Assembly: GCF_019799925.1 (NCBI RefSeq)
Contig: NZ_JABGCG010000014.1
Location: 79,237-143,236, forward strand
Direction: 5' to 3'
DNA from: Blastococcus sp. CPCC 205250
GTDB lineage: Bacteria; Actinomycetota; Actinomycetes; Mycobacteriales; Geodermatophilaceae
Length of the DNA stretch: 64,000 nt
The notes below the pieces were generated by a model that was given only the letters and a program-made list of their open reading frames with translations, made no database searches and was not told the DNA's origin. Positions 18,000 through 26,076 of the stretch are shown here, piece after piece (position 1 is the first letter of the stretch; each line of letters opens with the position of its first letter). A program made the translations under genes and the position numbers.

Positions 18000-18788
18000 G
18001 TGACCACGCGGGGAGTGCACGTGCGCATCGGTACCTGGAACCTCAAGCTGTGCCCGGACCGGTCCTCGGCCCGAGGACAGGCCATCGCGTCCTGGATGAA
18101 GAGCCGGGCCGCCGATGTCTGGCTGCTCACGGAAGTCCACCGCGATTGGGAGTCAGATCTCGTCGTCTCGCCCTCGCGGGCCGGCGGTCCGGAGCACAAG
18201 CGGTGGGCCGGCATCGCCACGTCGCTGCCCCTGGGCGCGTTGCGGACGGCCGGGGACCCAGCGAACGCGGGCGAGGAGGGGTTGACCCTCGTCCGCCTGC
18301 GTCTGGACGGTCCGACCCCGTCCGTTCTCGTGGCCTGTTCGGTCCTGCCGTGGCGCGGGGCAGGGGAGTACTGGCCGGGGCTGCCGGCGGGTCAGCTCGC
18401 CGAGTTCCGGCACGTCCTCGACCACCACGTCAGCCGGATCGCGGCCGAGCGGCTTCCTGGTGAGCCGCTGATCTGGGGCGGGGACTTCAACCAGCAGCTG
18501 ACCCCGCCCTTCTGGTCCACGACGAAGGCCGGTGCCGGCGCGCTCGGGGAGGCCTTCGCCGCCCTCGGGCTCGTGGCGCTGACCGAGCGAGCCGAGCACC
18601 TGAACGGTACGTCCTCCGCCATCGACCACCTGGCCGTCAGCGCCGACCTGGTCACCGGCGACCTCGCTGAGGTTCACCGCCCGGAGTGGGAGGGCGGCCA
18701 GCTCAGCGACCACGCCGCCTACACAGCCGACATCCGGCTGGTTGTGCCCGCTGCTGGAATGCCCTTCGCCGGCGTCGGGACGGCGTAG
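18000..18788 (+). CDS. Endonuclease/exonuclease/phosphatase (EEP) family protein
   Basis: 262 residues with the EEP signature order: 'IGTWNLKLCP' at the N-terminus, 'VWLLTEVHRDW' (metal-binding Glu), 'LIWGGDFNQQL' (Asp/Asn), 'AIDHLAVS' and 'LSDHAAYTADI' (catalytic Asp-His pair). The fold covers DNase I-like nucleases and phosphodiesterases; the substrate cannot be told from sequence. The GTG at 18000 gives the full N-terminal strand; GTG at 18021 is an alternative. It stands alone between the Nudix regulator and the zinc-ribbon operon, 150 and ~120 bases away. Confidence 0.85.
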   Translation: MTTRGVHVRIGTWNLKLCPDRSSARGQAIASWMKSRAADVWLLTEVHRDWESDLVVSPSRAGGPEHKRWAGIATSLPLGALRTAGDPANAGEEGLTLVRLRLDGPTPSVLVACSVLPWRGAGEYWPGLPAGQLAEFRHVLDHHVSRIAAERLPGEPLIWGGDFNQQLTPPFWSTTKAGAGALGEAFAALGLVALTERAEHLNGTSSAIDHLAVSADLVTGDLAEVHRPEWEGGQLSDHAAYTADIRLVVPAAGMPFAGVGTA

Positions 18789-18840
18789 GCGAGCGCCTGG
18801 CGACACCCGATCCGGTGAACCGGCCGGATGTCGTTCCGGT

Positions 18841-18908
18841 TCCTGTCGGTGGCCGCTGCCACGCTCCGCCTCCGCCGTCACGGGACGGCCGGGGACACGG
18901 GGAGTTGC
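18841..18908 (+). promoter_or_regulatory. Conserved leader of zinc-ribbon gene, copy 1
   Basis: This stretch is nearly identical to 35951-36018 upstream of the paralogous gene: the first 28 bases are the same, and the rest differs by a few substitutions and one-base indels up to the start codon. It contains GTGGC-CGCT-GCCAC and CCGTC-ACGG-GACGG small inverted repeats. Conservation could reflect shared regulation or simply recent duplication. Confidence 0.5.
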
Positions 18909-19550
18909 ATGAGCAGATCGGTGGGGATCCAGGCCGGGCGGGTGTGCCCGGGGTGCGGGCGCGAGGAGTCCGTCCCGATCGTGTGGGGCTTGCCGTCGTC
19001 CGACCTGTTCGCGCTCGCGGAGCGTGGCCTCGTTTCGCTGGGCGGGTGCCTGTTCGAGCCGGGCGGGAACCCCGAGTGGGCCTGCGGTGCATGTGGACTC
19101 TCCTGGGGGCGCGAGGGTGACCCCACCGCGGATGAGCAGGCGCTGGCCGACCTGCTCGGGGTCGGCTGGCCCGACGTCGTCCGCGTCCTGGGCGCCGGGT
19201 GGCGCCGTGAGGACGCCTGCGAGAGCGGCGGCCTGCAGTGGTTCGTCAGCGGCGAGCCGGCCCAGGTGGCGGTCGGTGTCGAAGCCGGGCGGTTCGTCCT
19301 CGCCCGACCGCTCGTCGACTGGGGTGCGCGCCAGGACGTGTTCCCACCCGACGGCCACCGGTTCACTCGGGAAGACCTGCAGTGGTTCTCCGCCGAGGTC
19401 ACCACGGCTGCCGAGCGCATCGCGTCTCGGCGACGCCGGTCGTTCCGCTGGTGCCCCACCTGCCGTCGGCCCTGCGCCCCGGAGGCGTTCGACCGGACTG
19501 AGGGGATGTGCGCCTCGTGCCTGGCGGTGCACGAGCGGTTCGACCAGTGA
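18909..19550 (+). CDS. Double zinc-ribbon protein of unknown function (copy 1)
   Basis: 213 residues. An N-terminal zinc ribbon has 'VCPGCGREES' and, 50 residues on, 'CGACGLSWGREGDP'. A middle beta-rich part has 'LQWFVSGEPAQVAVGVEAG'. A C-terminal ribbon has 'FRWCPTCRRP' and 'MCASC'. No enzymatic motif is seen. The paralogue at 36019 has the same length and about 70% identity by eye. The ATG at 18909 is chosen because the paralogue begins at the same point. It is first in an operon whose next three starts all overlap by GTGA. It may recognise nucleic acid for the exonuclease and helicase downstream. Confidence 0.85.
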   Translation: MSRSVGIQAGRVCPGCGREESVPIVWGLPSSDLFALAERGLVSLGGCLFEPGGNPEWACGACGLSWGREGDPTADEQALADLLGVGWPDVVRVLGAGWRREDACESGGLQWFVSGEPAQVAVGVEAGRFVLARPLVDWGARQDVFPPDGHRFTREDLQWFSAEVTTAAERIASRRRRSFRWCPTCRRPCAPEAFDRTEGMCASCLAVHERFDQ

Positions 19551-20278
19551 GCCCCGACGCCGTTGCTGCCGCGCTCTTCGACGAGGACGCCGCCCTGCCC
19601 GCACGGGTGGTCGCAGACGAGAGTCCGCCGTCGTGGCACCGCGCCGGCCTGCTGAGCACCTGGGTCGACGACGCCGGCCGTGCGGATCTGGAGGACGTGT
19701 TCGGCGTCCCCCTGGACGGGCGGCTGCTCGGCTGGGCGGCCTTCACCGGTGATCGGGAGTGTGGGGCCGACGTGCCGGACACGCTCTGGGGCGCGGTCGC
19801 GCTGCGGCTGCTCGGTCACCACTTCTCGCTGCTGCGCTTCCGGCTCGCTGTCCTGCTGTCGCCCGAGGCGTACTTCGGCGACCCGGCGCTGCGGACCTGG
19901 ATCGCGTGGCACGTGCATGTCGTGGGCGTGCCGCTGGAGGCAGACCTCGCCGTCCATCTCGATCAGGTCGTGCGGTCGCCGGTGCCCCCGCTGCTGCGGG
20001 CGACGGGGCCGTCTACGCCGGCGCGCGTCCGCGAGGCCGCCGTCCGCGCCGCCGTCAACGGACGGCGGAGGCGTTTGGGCGGCGCGAGGCGGCAACTGCT
20101 CACCGAGATCCGCGCCCGGCGCGCAACGGAACCCGGGCTCGAGTGGCGTCCTGGGGCCGATGTGACGGCTGCGGCCGCCGACGAACCGAAACGCCCGGGT
20201 TCTCCTGCAGCCCGTGACATGGTCCGGACCGGTCGGCCGCGGCGGGGCGCGGTCGCGGACGCGAAGGAGCCGTCGTGA
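19547..20278 (+). CDS. Protein of unknown function in zinc-ribbon/exonuclease operon
   Basis: 243 residues, not recognised. The product is mostly helical, with a Trp-rich middle ('LWGAVALRLLGHHFSLLRFR', 'TWIAWHVHVV') and a basic tail ('NGRRRRLGGARRQLL') followed by a Pro/Ala/Arg-rich disordered end. There is no signal peptide or clear membrane segment. The GTG at 19547 overlaps the zinc-ribbon stop (GTGA), and its own stop overlaps the next GTG, so it should be made in step with the DEDDh exonuclease. Confidence 0.75.
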   Translation: MSPDAVAAALFDEDAALPARVVADESPPSWHRAGLLSTWVDDAGRADLEDVFGVPLDGRLLGWAAFTGDRECGADVPDTLWGAVALRLLGHHFSLLRFRLAVLLSPEAYFGDPALRTWIAWHVHVVGVPLEADLAVHLDQVVRSPVPPLLRATGPSTPARVREAAVRAAVNGRRRRLGGARRQLLTEIRARRATEPGLEWRPGADVTAAAADEPKRPGSPAARDMVRTGRPRRGAVADAKEPS

Positions 20279-21576
20279 CGGTCGCAGTCGTCGACGTGGA
20301 GACCACGGGGTTGTCCCCTCGGACCGACCGGGTCGTCGAGATCGGCGTCGTGCTGCTCGACGACCGCGGCGAGGTGGAGGCCGAGTTCGAGACGCTCCTC
20401 GACCCGGGCCGGGACGTCGGACCTACGCGCCTGCACGGCATCCGCGCCGCCGACGTCGTCGGGGCGCCGACCTTCGCCGAGGTCGCCCCCTACCTGCGCT
20501 CACTGCTCCCCGGCCGGACCCTCGTCGCCCACAACGCCCTGTTCGACCTGCGCTTCCTGGCCCGTGAGTTCGCCCGCGCCGGCCTGCCCGCGGAGCTGCC
20601 CCCGACGCTGTGCACGATGCGGCTCGCCCCGCTGTTCTTCGGCCCGGGCACCCGCTCCCTGCAGGCGCTGTGCGGGTTCGTGGACATCCCGCTCGAGCGC
20701 GGTCACGCCGCCCTGCACGACGCCCGCGCCACCGCGGAGCTGATGCTGCACATGCTCTCCTCGCACCTGGGCGAGGAGTCCCTGGCCGGCGCCGGCGTCC
20801 GGGTGCAGTTCGCCGACGACGGCAGCTACCGGGGCTTCGAGGCGCTCGACCACTCCTGGCAGGAGCTGGTGCAGGCCGCTCGGGTGGCGGACGTCGAACC
20901 GTGCCCGCCCTGCCCGACCCTGCCGCGCGACGCGGCCTCGGCGGCCCTGCGGCAGCGGGACGGCTACCTGGCCGGCCTGGTCGCCGCGCTGCCCGCGCTG
21001 GACGACGCGCCGCCGAGCATCGCGCCGTACCTGGCCGTGCTCGACCAGGTGCTCGAGGACCGGCTGGTCAGCGTGCCCGAGGCCGAGCAGCTCATGTCCC
21101 TGGCCGCCGAACTCGGCTGCGGTCAGGACCACGTGCTCACCGCCCACCGGCTGTACCTGGAGGCGCTGGCCACCGCTGCCTACGCCGACGGTGTCGTGAC
21201 CGAGGACGAGCGCTGCGACCTCGACCGGGTCGCCGTCCTGCTCGGGATGAGTTCCCGGGACGTCGACCTCGCCCTGACCGTCGTCCGCAGCGGGGCGCAG
21301 GTGTCCGTGCCCCGGCGCGAGGACGCCGTCCTCCCGCCCGGCACGAAGATCGTCTTCACCGGTGCCATGAGCCGCACTCGCGACGAACTCGAGCGGGCCG
21401 CACGCGACGCCGGATTGGCGCCGATGGCGTCGGTTTCCAAGCAGACCGGCGTCCTCGTGTGCGCTGACCCGCACTCCAAGTCGGGGAAGGCGACCAAGGC
21501 CCGGGCCCTCGGCGTCCGGGTGATCAGCGAGGCGGTGTTCTGGGACGCGCTCTCCGGAGTGAGGACCTCCGCGTGA
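20275..21576 (+). CDS. DEDDh 3'-5' exonuclease with TerB-like and BRCT domains
   Basis: 433 residues. Residues 1-165 are a DnaQ-type exonuclease with all DEDDh residues: 'VVDVETTGL' (D7, E9), 'LVAHNALFDLRFL' (Asp) and 'HAALHDARATAEL' (His, Asp). Residues ~255-335 form a helical stretch similar to TerB ('ALATAAYADGVVTEDERCDL'). Residues ~345-425 are a BRCT domain ('GTKIVFTGAMSRTRDEL', 'GKATKARALGVRVI'). DnaQ-BRCT proteins trim 3' ends; BRCT may recognise phosphorylated DNA ends or partners. Coupled by GTGA overlaps to the gene before and the NERD-helicase after, suggesting one complex. Confidence 0.92.
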   Translation: MTVAVVDVETTGLSPRTDRVVEIGVVLLDDRGEVEAEFETLLDPGRDVGPTRLHGIRAADVVGAPTFAEVAPYLRSLLPGRTLVAHNALFDLRFLAREFARAGLPAELPPTLCTMRLAPLFFGPGTRSLQALCGFVDIPLERGHAALHDARATAELMLHMLSSHLGEESLAGAGVRVQFADDGSYRGFEALDHSWQELVQAARVADVEPCPPCPTLPRDAASAALRQRDGYLAGLVAALPALDDAPPSIAPYLAVLDQVLEDRLVSVPEAEQLMSLAAELGCGQDHVLTAHRLYLEALATAAYADGVVTEDERCDLDRVAVLLGMSSRDVDLALTVVRSGAQVSVPRREDAVLPPGTKIVFTGAMSRTRDELERAARDAGLAPMASVSKQTGVLVCADPHSKSGKATKARALGVRVISEAVFWDALSGVRTSA

Positions 21577-23216
21577 CCGCACGGCTCTACCCGGACGACC
21601 CGCTGTTCGGGTCCGACGCTGAACGGCGGTTCGTCGCGACGCTGCAGGAGCAGCTGCCCGACAACGCCGTCATGTCCTGCAACCTGCGGTTCAGCGACCG
21701 CTCCCAGGACCGCGAGGCCGACGTCGTCGTCGCCTGGCCCGGCGTCGGGATCGCCGTCGTCGAGGTGAAGGGCGGCAGCGTCTCCCTGAACCGCGGGGAG
21801 TGGCTGCAGCGGGTCGACGGCGTCGACCGCGTCATCCACCCCGTTGACCAGGCCGTCGCGTGCAAGTACCTGCTGTGCGAGTACCTGGCCGACCACCCTC
21901 GCTGGACAGCCGGACGTCCGCGCACCGCCCACCTCGTCGCGCTGCCGGCGACCACGTTGCCCCCGGACTTCAGGGCTCCCGGCCTCGCGCGCTGGATGGC
22001 GATCGACGTGACCGACGTGCCGCACGCGGCCGCACGGATCCGGACGGCGCTGCAGACGGTGCGGGACGAGCCGGACCCGCCGAGCGCGCGTGACGTCGAG
22101 GACCTCGTCGACTGCCTCGCCGGCGCGGCGATCCCGCAGCAGCACCTCCTCGCCGAGCTCGCCGAGCGCGAGGCCGCCTGCGACCTGCTGACCAGGGGCC
22201 AGGCGAAGGTGCTCGACTACCTGGACGCCTTCCCGCGGGTCGAGATCCAGGGTGGCGCCGGATCGGGCAAGACCTGGCTGGCGGTGGAGAAGGCCCGCCG
22301 GCTCGCCGCGGACGGGCAGCGGGTGGCGCTGATGTGCTACTCCCGCGGCCTGGCCACGTACCTCCAGCGCCGCGTCGAGGAGCTCCCCAAGCGGCAGCGG
22401 CCCGACTACGTCGGCACCTTCCACTCCCTCGGCATCGGCTGGGGCGTCCCCGCCGGCTCGGACGACGACAGCCCCTACTGGGAGGAGCTGCTGCCCTCCC
22501 GGATGGTGTCGCTCGCCGCGGAGCTGCCGGACGAGCGCAAGTTCGATGCCGTCGTCATCGACGAGGGCCAGGACTTCGCGCAGAGCTGGTGGGACGCCGT
22601 CCTCGCGGCGCTGCGCAATCCCGACCGGGGGTCGCTGTACGTCTTCTCCGACGAGGGGCAGCGGATCTTCGCTCGACAGGGCCGGCCGACCGTCGACCTC
22701 CTGCCGATCCCGCTGATCGAGAACCTCCGCAACAGCAAGCAGATCGCCGGGACGTTCTCCAGCCTCGCCCCGGAGGGGATGAAGGTCCGCGGGCGGCCAG
22801 GGGTGCCGGTCCGGTTCGTCCCGGCGGCGCCCGAGGATGCGGTCGATGCGGCCGACGACGTCGCCGAGGCCCTGTTGGAGCACGGCTGGCCGCCCCAGTC
22901 GATCGCCCTGCTTACTACGCACCGCCGGCACCCGGTGCAGGTCGAACGGCAGGCTCAGGGCCAGGACGCCTACTGGGCCACGTACTGGGAGGACGACGAC
23001 CTGTTCTACGGCCACGTCCTCGGCTTCAAGGGCCTCGAACGGCCGGCCGTCGTCCTCGCCGTCAACGGCTTCCGGGACGAGGAGCGCGCCCGGGAGATGC
23101 TGTACGTCGGCCTCTCACGGGCTCGCGATCTGCTCGTCGTCTGCGGTGACATCGACCTGATCCGCCGCGCCGGCGGCGAAGGCGTCGCGCACCGCCTCAC
23201 CGGGGCAAAGGGGTGA
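21573..23216 (+). CDS. NERD nuclease domain fused to UvrD-like P-loop helicase
   Basis: 547 residues. Residues 1-~115 are a NERD domain: 'FGSDAERRFVATL', 'EADVVVAWPGVGIAVVEVKG' (D...E-x-K). Residues ~220-540 form an SF1 ATPase: 'VEIQGGAGSGKTWLAVE' (Walker A), 'AVVIDEGQDFAQSWW' (Walker B/DEGQD), 'YVFSDEGQRIF', 'IENLRNSKQIA', and 'MLYVGLSRARDLLVV' (motif VI). NERD-helicases appear in several antiphage contexts. The GTG at 21573 overlaps the exonuclease stop. It ends the operon; 87 bases separate it from the EVE-HNH gene. Confidence 0.92.
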   Translation: MTARLYPDDPLFGSDAERRFVATLQEQLPDNAVMSCNLRFSDRSQDREADVVVAWPGVGIAVVEVKGGSVSLNRGEWLQRVDGVDRVIHPVDQAVACKYLLCEYLADHPRWTAGRPRTAHLVALPATTLPPDFRAPGLARWMAIDVTDVPHAAARIRTALQTVRDEPDPPSARDVEDLVDCLAGAAIPQQHLLAELAEREAACDLLTRGQAKVLDYLDAFPRVEIQGGAGSGKTWLAVEKARRLAADGQRVALMCYSRGLATYLQRRVEELPKRQRPDYVGTFHSLGIGWGVPAGSDDDSPYWEELLPSRMVSLAAELPDERKFDAVVIDEGQDFAQSWWDAVLAALRNPDRGSLYVFSDEGQRIFARQGRPTVDLLPIPLIENLRNSKQIAGTFSSLAPEGMKVRGRPGVPVRFVPAAPEDAVDAADDVAEALLEHGWPPQSIALLTTHRRHPVQVERQAQGQDAYWATYWEDDDLFYGHVLGFKGLERPAVVLAVNGFRDEERAREMLYVGLSRARDLLVVCGDIDLIRRAGGEGVAHRLTGAKG

Positions 23217-23303
23217 CCCCGTCGCCACGGCTGCGCGGCAGCGCGCTCTCGTTATAGCCCAAGCGCCACCTCACGAATCGACTACACCGACTGGGGACAT
23301 CTG

Positions 23304-24107
23304 ATGGCAACGATCCTCCTGACATGGAACCCCAACGGCTGGAACACCGACGCCTACGACGAGTGGGTGGGGCGCACGCAGGTCGGCGAGCTTGTCGACG
23401 AGCCGTGGAGCGTCGCCAACCGCCGGTTCGGCATTGACCGTGGGGATCGTGCCTTCCTCTTCAGACAAGGAGACGCAGGTCGGGGCCTCGTGGGTATCGG
23501 CGCCATCCAGTGCCCGCCTTACGAGGGCGAGCACTGGTCCGGAGACGACAGGACCGCCTGGTATGTGGACATCATGTGGTCCGAGTTCCTGCCGCTCGAC
23601 AGGATGATTACGGTCGCGGAACTCGAGGCGGCAACGCCTGACTTCGGCTGGCGGACTGTGTACTCGTCAGGTCGGACAGTCCCCGCTCACGTCGCCGCCC
23701 GGCTCGAGACGTTGTGGCATGACCGCACGCTGGTGGGTGGGGTCCCTGCGCCCGAGGCGGTTTTGGACAACGTCGTGCTTCTTGAAGGATCCCGCCAGGA
23801 CGTCAACACAACGCGCTACGAGCGCAATCCTGTGGCCCGTCGCCGATGCCTCGACCACTACGGCTACTCCTGCGGGGTCTGTGGTTTTGACTTCGAGGAG
23901 GTGTATGGCGACATCGGCCATGAGTACGCGCACGTGCATCACATCGAGCCGCTTCATATCCGCGGCGCGGAGTACCAGGTTGACCCGATTCGGGACTTGC
24001 GGCCGGTCTGTGCCAACTGTCACGTCATGCTGCACCGCAGTGGGGACCCGATCCTGACCCCGGATGAGCTGCGTGACCAGCTCGCGGCGCGGTCCAGCCG
24101 CGCGTGA
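23304..24107 (+). CDS. EVE-like domain plus HNH endonuclease
   Basis: 267 residues. The first ~140 resemble an EVE-type reader as found fused to HNH enzymes ('TILLTWNPNGWN', 'RGDRAFLFRQGDAGRGLVGI'). The C-terminal ~90 residues form an HNH nuclease: 'YSCGVCGFDFEEVYG', 'HVHHIEPLHIRG' and 'RPVCANCHVMLHR', with paired CxxC zinc ligands and catalytic His. Such fusions are type IV-like enzymes cutting modified DNA. The ATG at 23304 follows a weak ribosome-binding site. It may be a separate unit after the NERD-helicase operon. Confidence 0.88.
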   Translation: MATILLTWNPNGWNTDAYDEWVGRTQVGELVDEPWSVANRRFGIDRGDRAFLFRQGDAGRGLVGIGAIQCPPYEGEHWSGDDRTAWYVDIMWSEFLPLDRMITVAELEAATPDFGWRTVYSSGRTVPAHVAARLETLWHDRTLVGGVPAPEAVLDNVVLLEGSRQDVNTTRYERNPVARRRCLDHYGYSCGVCGFDFEEVYGDIGHEYAHVHHIEPLHIRGAEYQVDPIRDLRPVCANCHVMLHRSGDPILTPDELRDQLAARSSRA

Positions 24108-24180
24108 ACGACATGAGTTGGGACCTGCTCCCGGCCTCGGACACCCGGTCGCACCTGGACAAGTACACGCCGGCCGTCAG

Positions 24181-24510
24181 CGGCCGAACGGAAGGTTGTC
24201 GTCCAACACGCTGCAGGGCCGCGTCGGCGGCATGCACGTGCAGGCGAATCGCGGCTTCTCGACCTTCCGGCTCACGCTGACCGCCGTGCTGCGCCCTCGG
24301 GTGTTGCCGTGGCAGACGAGGCGGAGCTGAGCGGGTGGATGCACGCCCACTTGCGGGTCGTCGTCCTGCCCTTGCCGGTCGAGACGGTGTTCGCGAGCGA
24401 GGAGCGGCTGCTGGGTGACCGACCCACCGCTCAACCTGAGCGGAGTGCCGCGCACCGAGTTGCGGCGGACGCTCAGTCGGCTGCGGTCGGAACTGACCGC
24501 TGAGAGCTGA
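24181..24510 (+). pseudogene. Remnant of a GIY-YIG nuclease-family gene with two frameshifts
   Basis: Three consecutive pieces match the C-terminal part of actinobacterial GIY-YIG proteins. The first frame reads 'LSSNTLQGRVGGMH' and 'GFSTFRLTLTAVL' (24196-24290). A second frame reads 'ADEAELSGWMHAHLRVVVLP' and 'ASEERLLGD' (24312-24420). The first frame resumes at 24415 with 'DPPLNLSGVPRTELRRTLSR' to the stop at 24510. The GIY-YIG catalytic part is missing upstream. Either decay after insertion of neighbouring genes or clustered sequencing errors; missing catalytic half favours decay. Confidence 0.7.
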
Positions 24511-24565
24511 GGGATCTCGGCTGACATGAGCCGCCGTCCACGGCGGGCGTCGCCCGACGCGGCCG

Positions 24566-25195
24566 TCACCAGGTCAGCATGTCCATCACTCGCAGGTCCG
24601 TCAGCAGAGCGAGCTGCTTGACGTCGTCGCGCGAATCAGCGGCGCACTGCTCCTTCAAAGCCGTGAGGTTCGGCCTGTTCAGCACCAAGTCGTCCCGGAC
24701 CGCGGCCCAGTACATCCGGTGGTAGCCGCGGGCGGGGTACTGCATCGCCGCATGACGGGCGGCTCGGCGGTAGCGGCGCTCGACGCGACTGTCGAGCAGG
24801 GGGAACAACGCGGGCCGCTTCGGGTGCAGGACCTTGCTGATCTTTCCCATGTTGATGCCACGCGGTCGGGCACGGTTGAAATGCTGGAACAGGGCGTCAG
24901 CTCTGTCATAGAGGCCGTCCGCTTCACCGGGATCAGCGTCGCCGAGGTCGGCTTCGAGTGGTACCGCGGTGAACGGTGCGTCCGCGCCCCGCTCTTCGAA
25001 CCAGCGCCGCTCACGCTTGTTGATGCGTGACGCGATGATCCAGGTTCGTGCCACCTCGTTCAGCGGCAGGAGGTCCGGATCGTCCTGCCCGGCTAGGTCG
25101 TAGCGGCGCACTGTGCCCGCGTGCTCACTGGCGTATGCCACGAGCCTTCCAAACGGGTCATCAACCCGTTTGCCCGCGATCGTGATGTCCCCCAT
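24566..25195 (-). CDS. DUF6308-like protein
   Basis: 209 residues, globular and helical, no signal peptide. Landmarks: 'TWIIASRINKRERRWFEERG', 'AVPLEADLGDADPGE', 'KISKVLHPKRPALFPLLDSR' and a C-terminal helix. The 'KRP-x-L-x-P-x2-D-x-R' pattern recurs in the protein at 28931 ('KRPRLVPVHDRV'), and both recall the actinobacterial DUF6308 family from memory. No function is known. The ATG at 25195 is chosen; the frame is open upstream but without family-like sequence. Divergent from the gene at 25577. Confidence 0.75.
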   Translation of the reverse strand: MGDITIAGKRVDDPFGRLVAYASEHAGTVRRYDLAGQDDPDLLPLNEVARTWIIASRINKRERRWFEERGADAPFTAVPLEADLGDADPGEADGLYDRADALFQHFNRARPRGINMGKISKVLHPKRPALFPLLDSRVERRYRRAARHAAMQYPARGYHRMYWAAVRDDLVLNRPNLTALKEQCAADSRDDVKQLALLTDLRVMDMLTW

Positions 25196-25576
25196 GAGGC
25201 CCCCATATCCAATACGTGCGGTTGGTCGATAGGAGCACGCAGCACCGCCGGTCGCATGCTGAGCACGGTCGACTCGACGAGCGCTACGGGCGACTTCTGA
25301 GCCACTAGTCCGCTGCTGAGGCCCGACATCCTGGCGAGAATGGCCCGGGCGGACGCTGAGCCGATTGGTCATCCGGTCCTCCCTTCCCCTTCGAGCCGCG
25401 AGATCGCGTGCTCGCAATGAGCTCGGGATGCGGAAGTAGAGCGGTCGCCCGAGCTTCCCCTGCCGAATTGGCCTCTCACTCCTTCGGGTGGCCACCCGCG
25501 GACGACCTCGGGGGAGGGGCGAAAGCGTCATACGCGGTCGAGATGCTGTCACCGACTTCGACACGGGGGTGCATCG
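25196..25576. other. Intergenic region with no recognised gene
   Basis: 381 bases between divergent genes. Short open frames are present on both strands but none has family-like sequence or coding-type codon use. It must hold the promoters of the genes at 25195 (minus) and 25577 (plus); no convincing promoter or RNA was found. Confidence 0.5.
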
Positions 25577-26071
25577 ATGACCGAGATCGTGATGACGCTG
25601 TACCGGACGGCGACCGGCGGCAAGCGCCACGTCCGCAACTGCCCGCACCTGCGGGACAAGGACGTGCTGGAGGCCGCCGAGACCGACGGCGAGGTGTGCA
25701 CCTGGTGCGCCGCCGAGCTGAACGGCCAGGGCCGCACCTACTACGACACGGTGCACCAGGCCCTCGAGCGGTTCGGTGCAGAGCGCACGAACTGGCCGCG
25801 CATCACGAGCTTGGTCTTCGACGTCGCGCCCTCGCACGTGTGGATTCCGGCGAGCTCGCCCTACATCGCCCTCGCGCGCGACGGGAAGGTCGCGGTCTGG
25901 GTGCACCGGACCAAGGTCGAGTGGAGCGAGGGCGAGCGCGTGGAGCACCTCCCCGACTTCCGTCCCGGCGCCGGTGGTGGCTCGCCGAAGCAGGAGGTCT
26001 GGGGTGAGAAGTGCGAGAAGCACCACGTGCTGCGGGCACGCAACGGCTCGTGCGGGATGTGCTTCGACTGA
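25577..26071 (+). CDS. Zinc-knuckle protein of the 12916-type family
   Basis: 164 residues. The N-terminal third has 'CPHLRD' and 'VCTWCAAELNGQG', a possible zinc-binding pair. The middle 'SPYIALARDGKVAVWVHRTK' resembles the shared module of the proteins at 12916 and 16686. The end 'CEKHHVLRARNGSCGMCFD' matches the zinc knuckle at the end of the 12916 protein. No catalytic motif is seen. ATG at 25577; it is followed 5 bases later by the beta-CASP hydrolase gene, so the two are likely co-transcribed. Confidence 0.75.
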   Translation: MTEIVMTLYRTATGGKRHVRNCPHLRDKDVLEAAETDGEVCTWCAAELNGQGRTYYDTVHQALERFGAERTNWPRITSLVFDVAPSHVWIPASSPYIALARDGKVAVWVHRTKVEWSEGERVEHLPDFRPGAGGGSPKQEVWGEKCEKHHVLRARNGSCGMCFD

Positions 26072-26076
26072 GCGGC

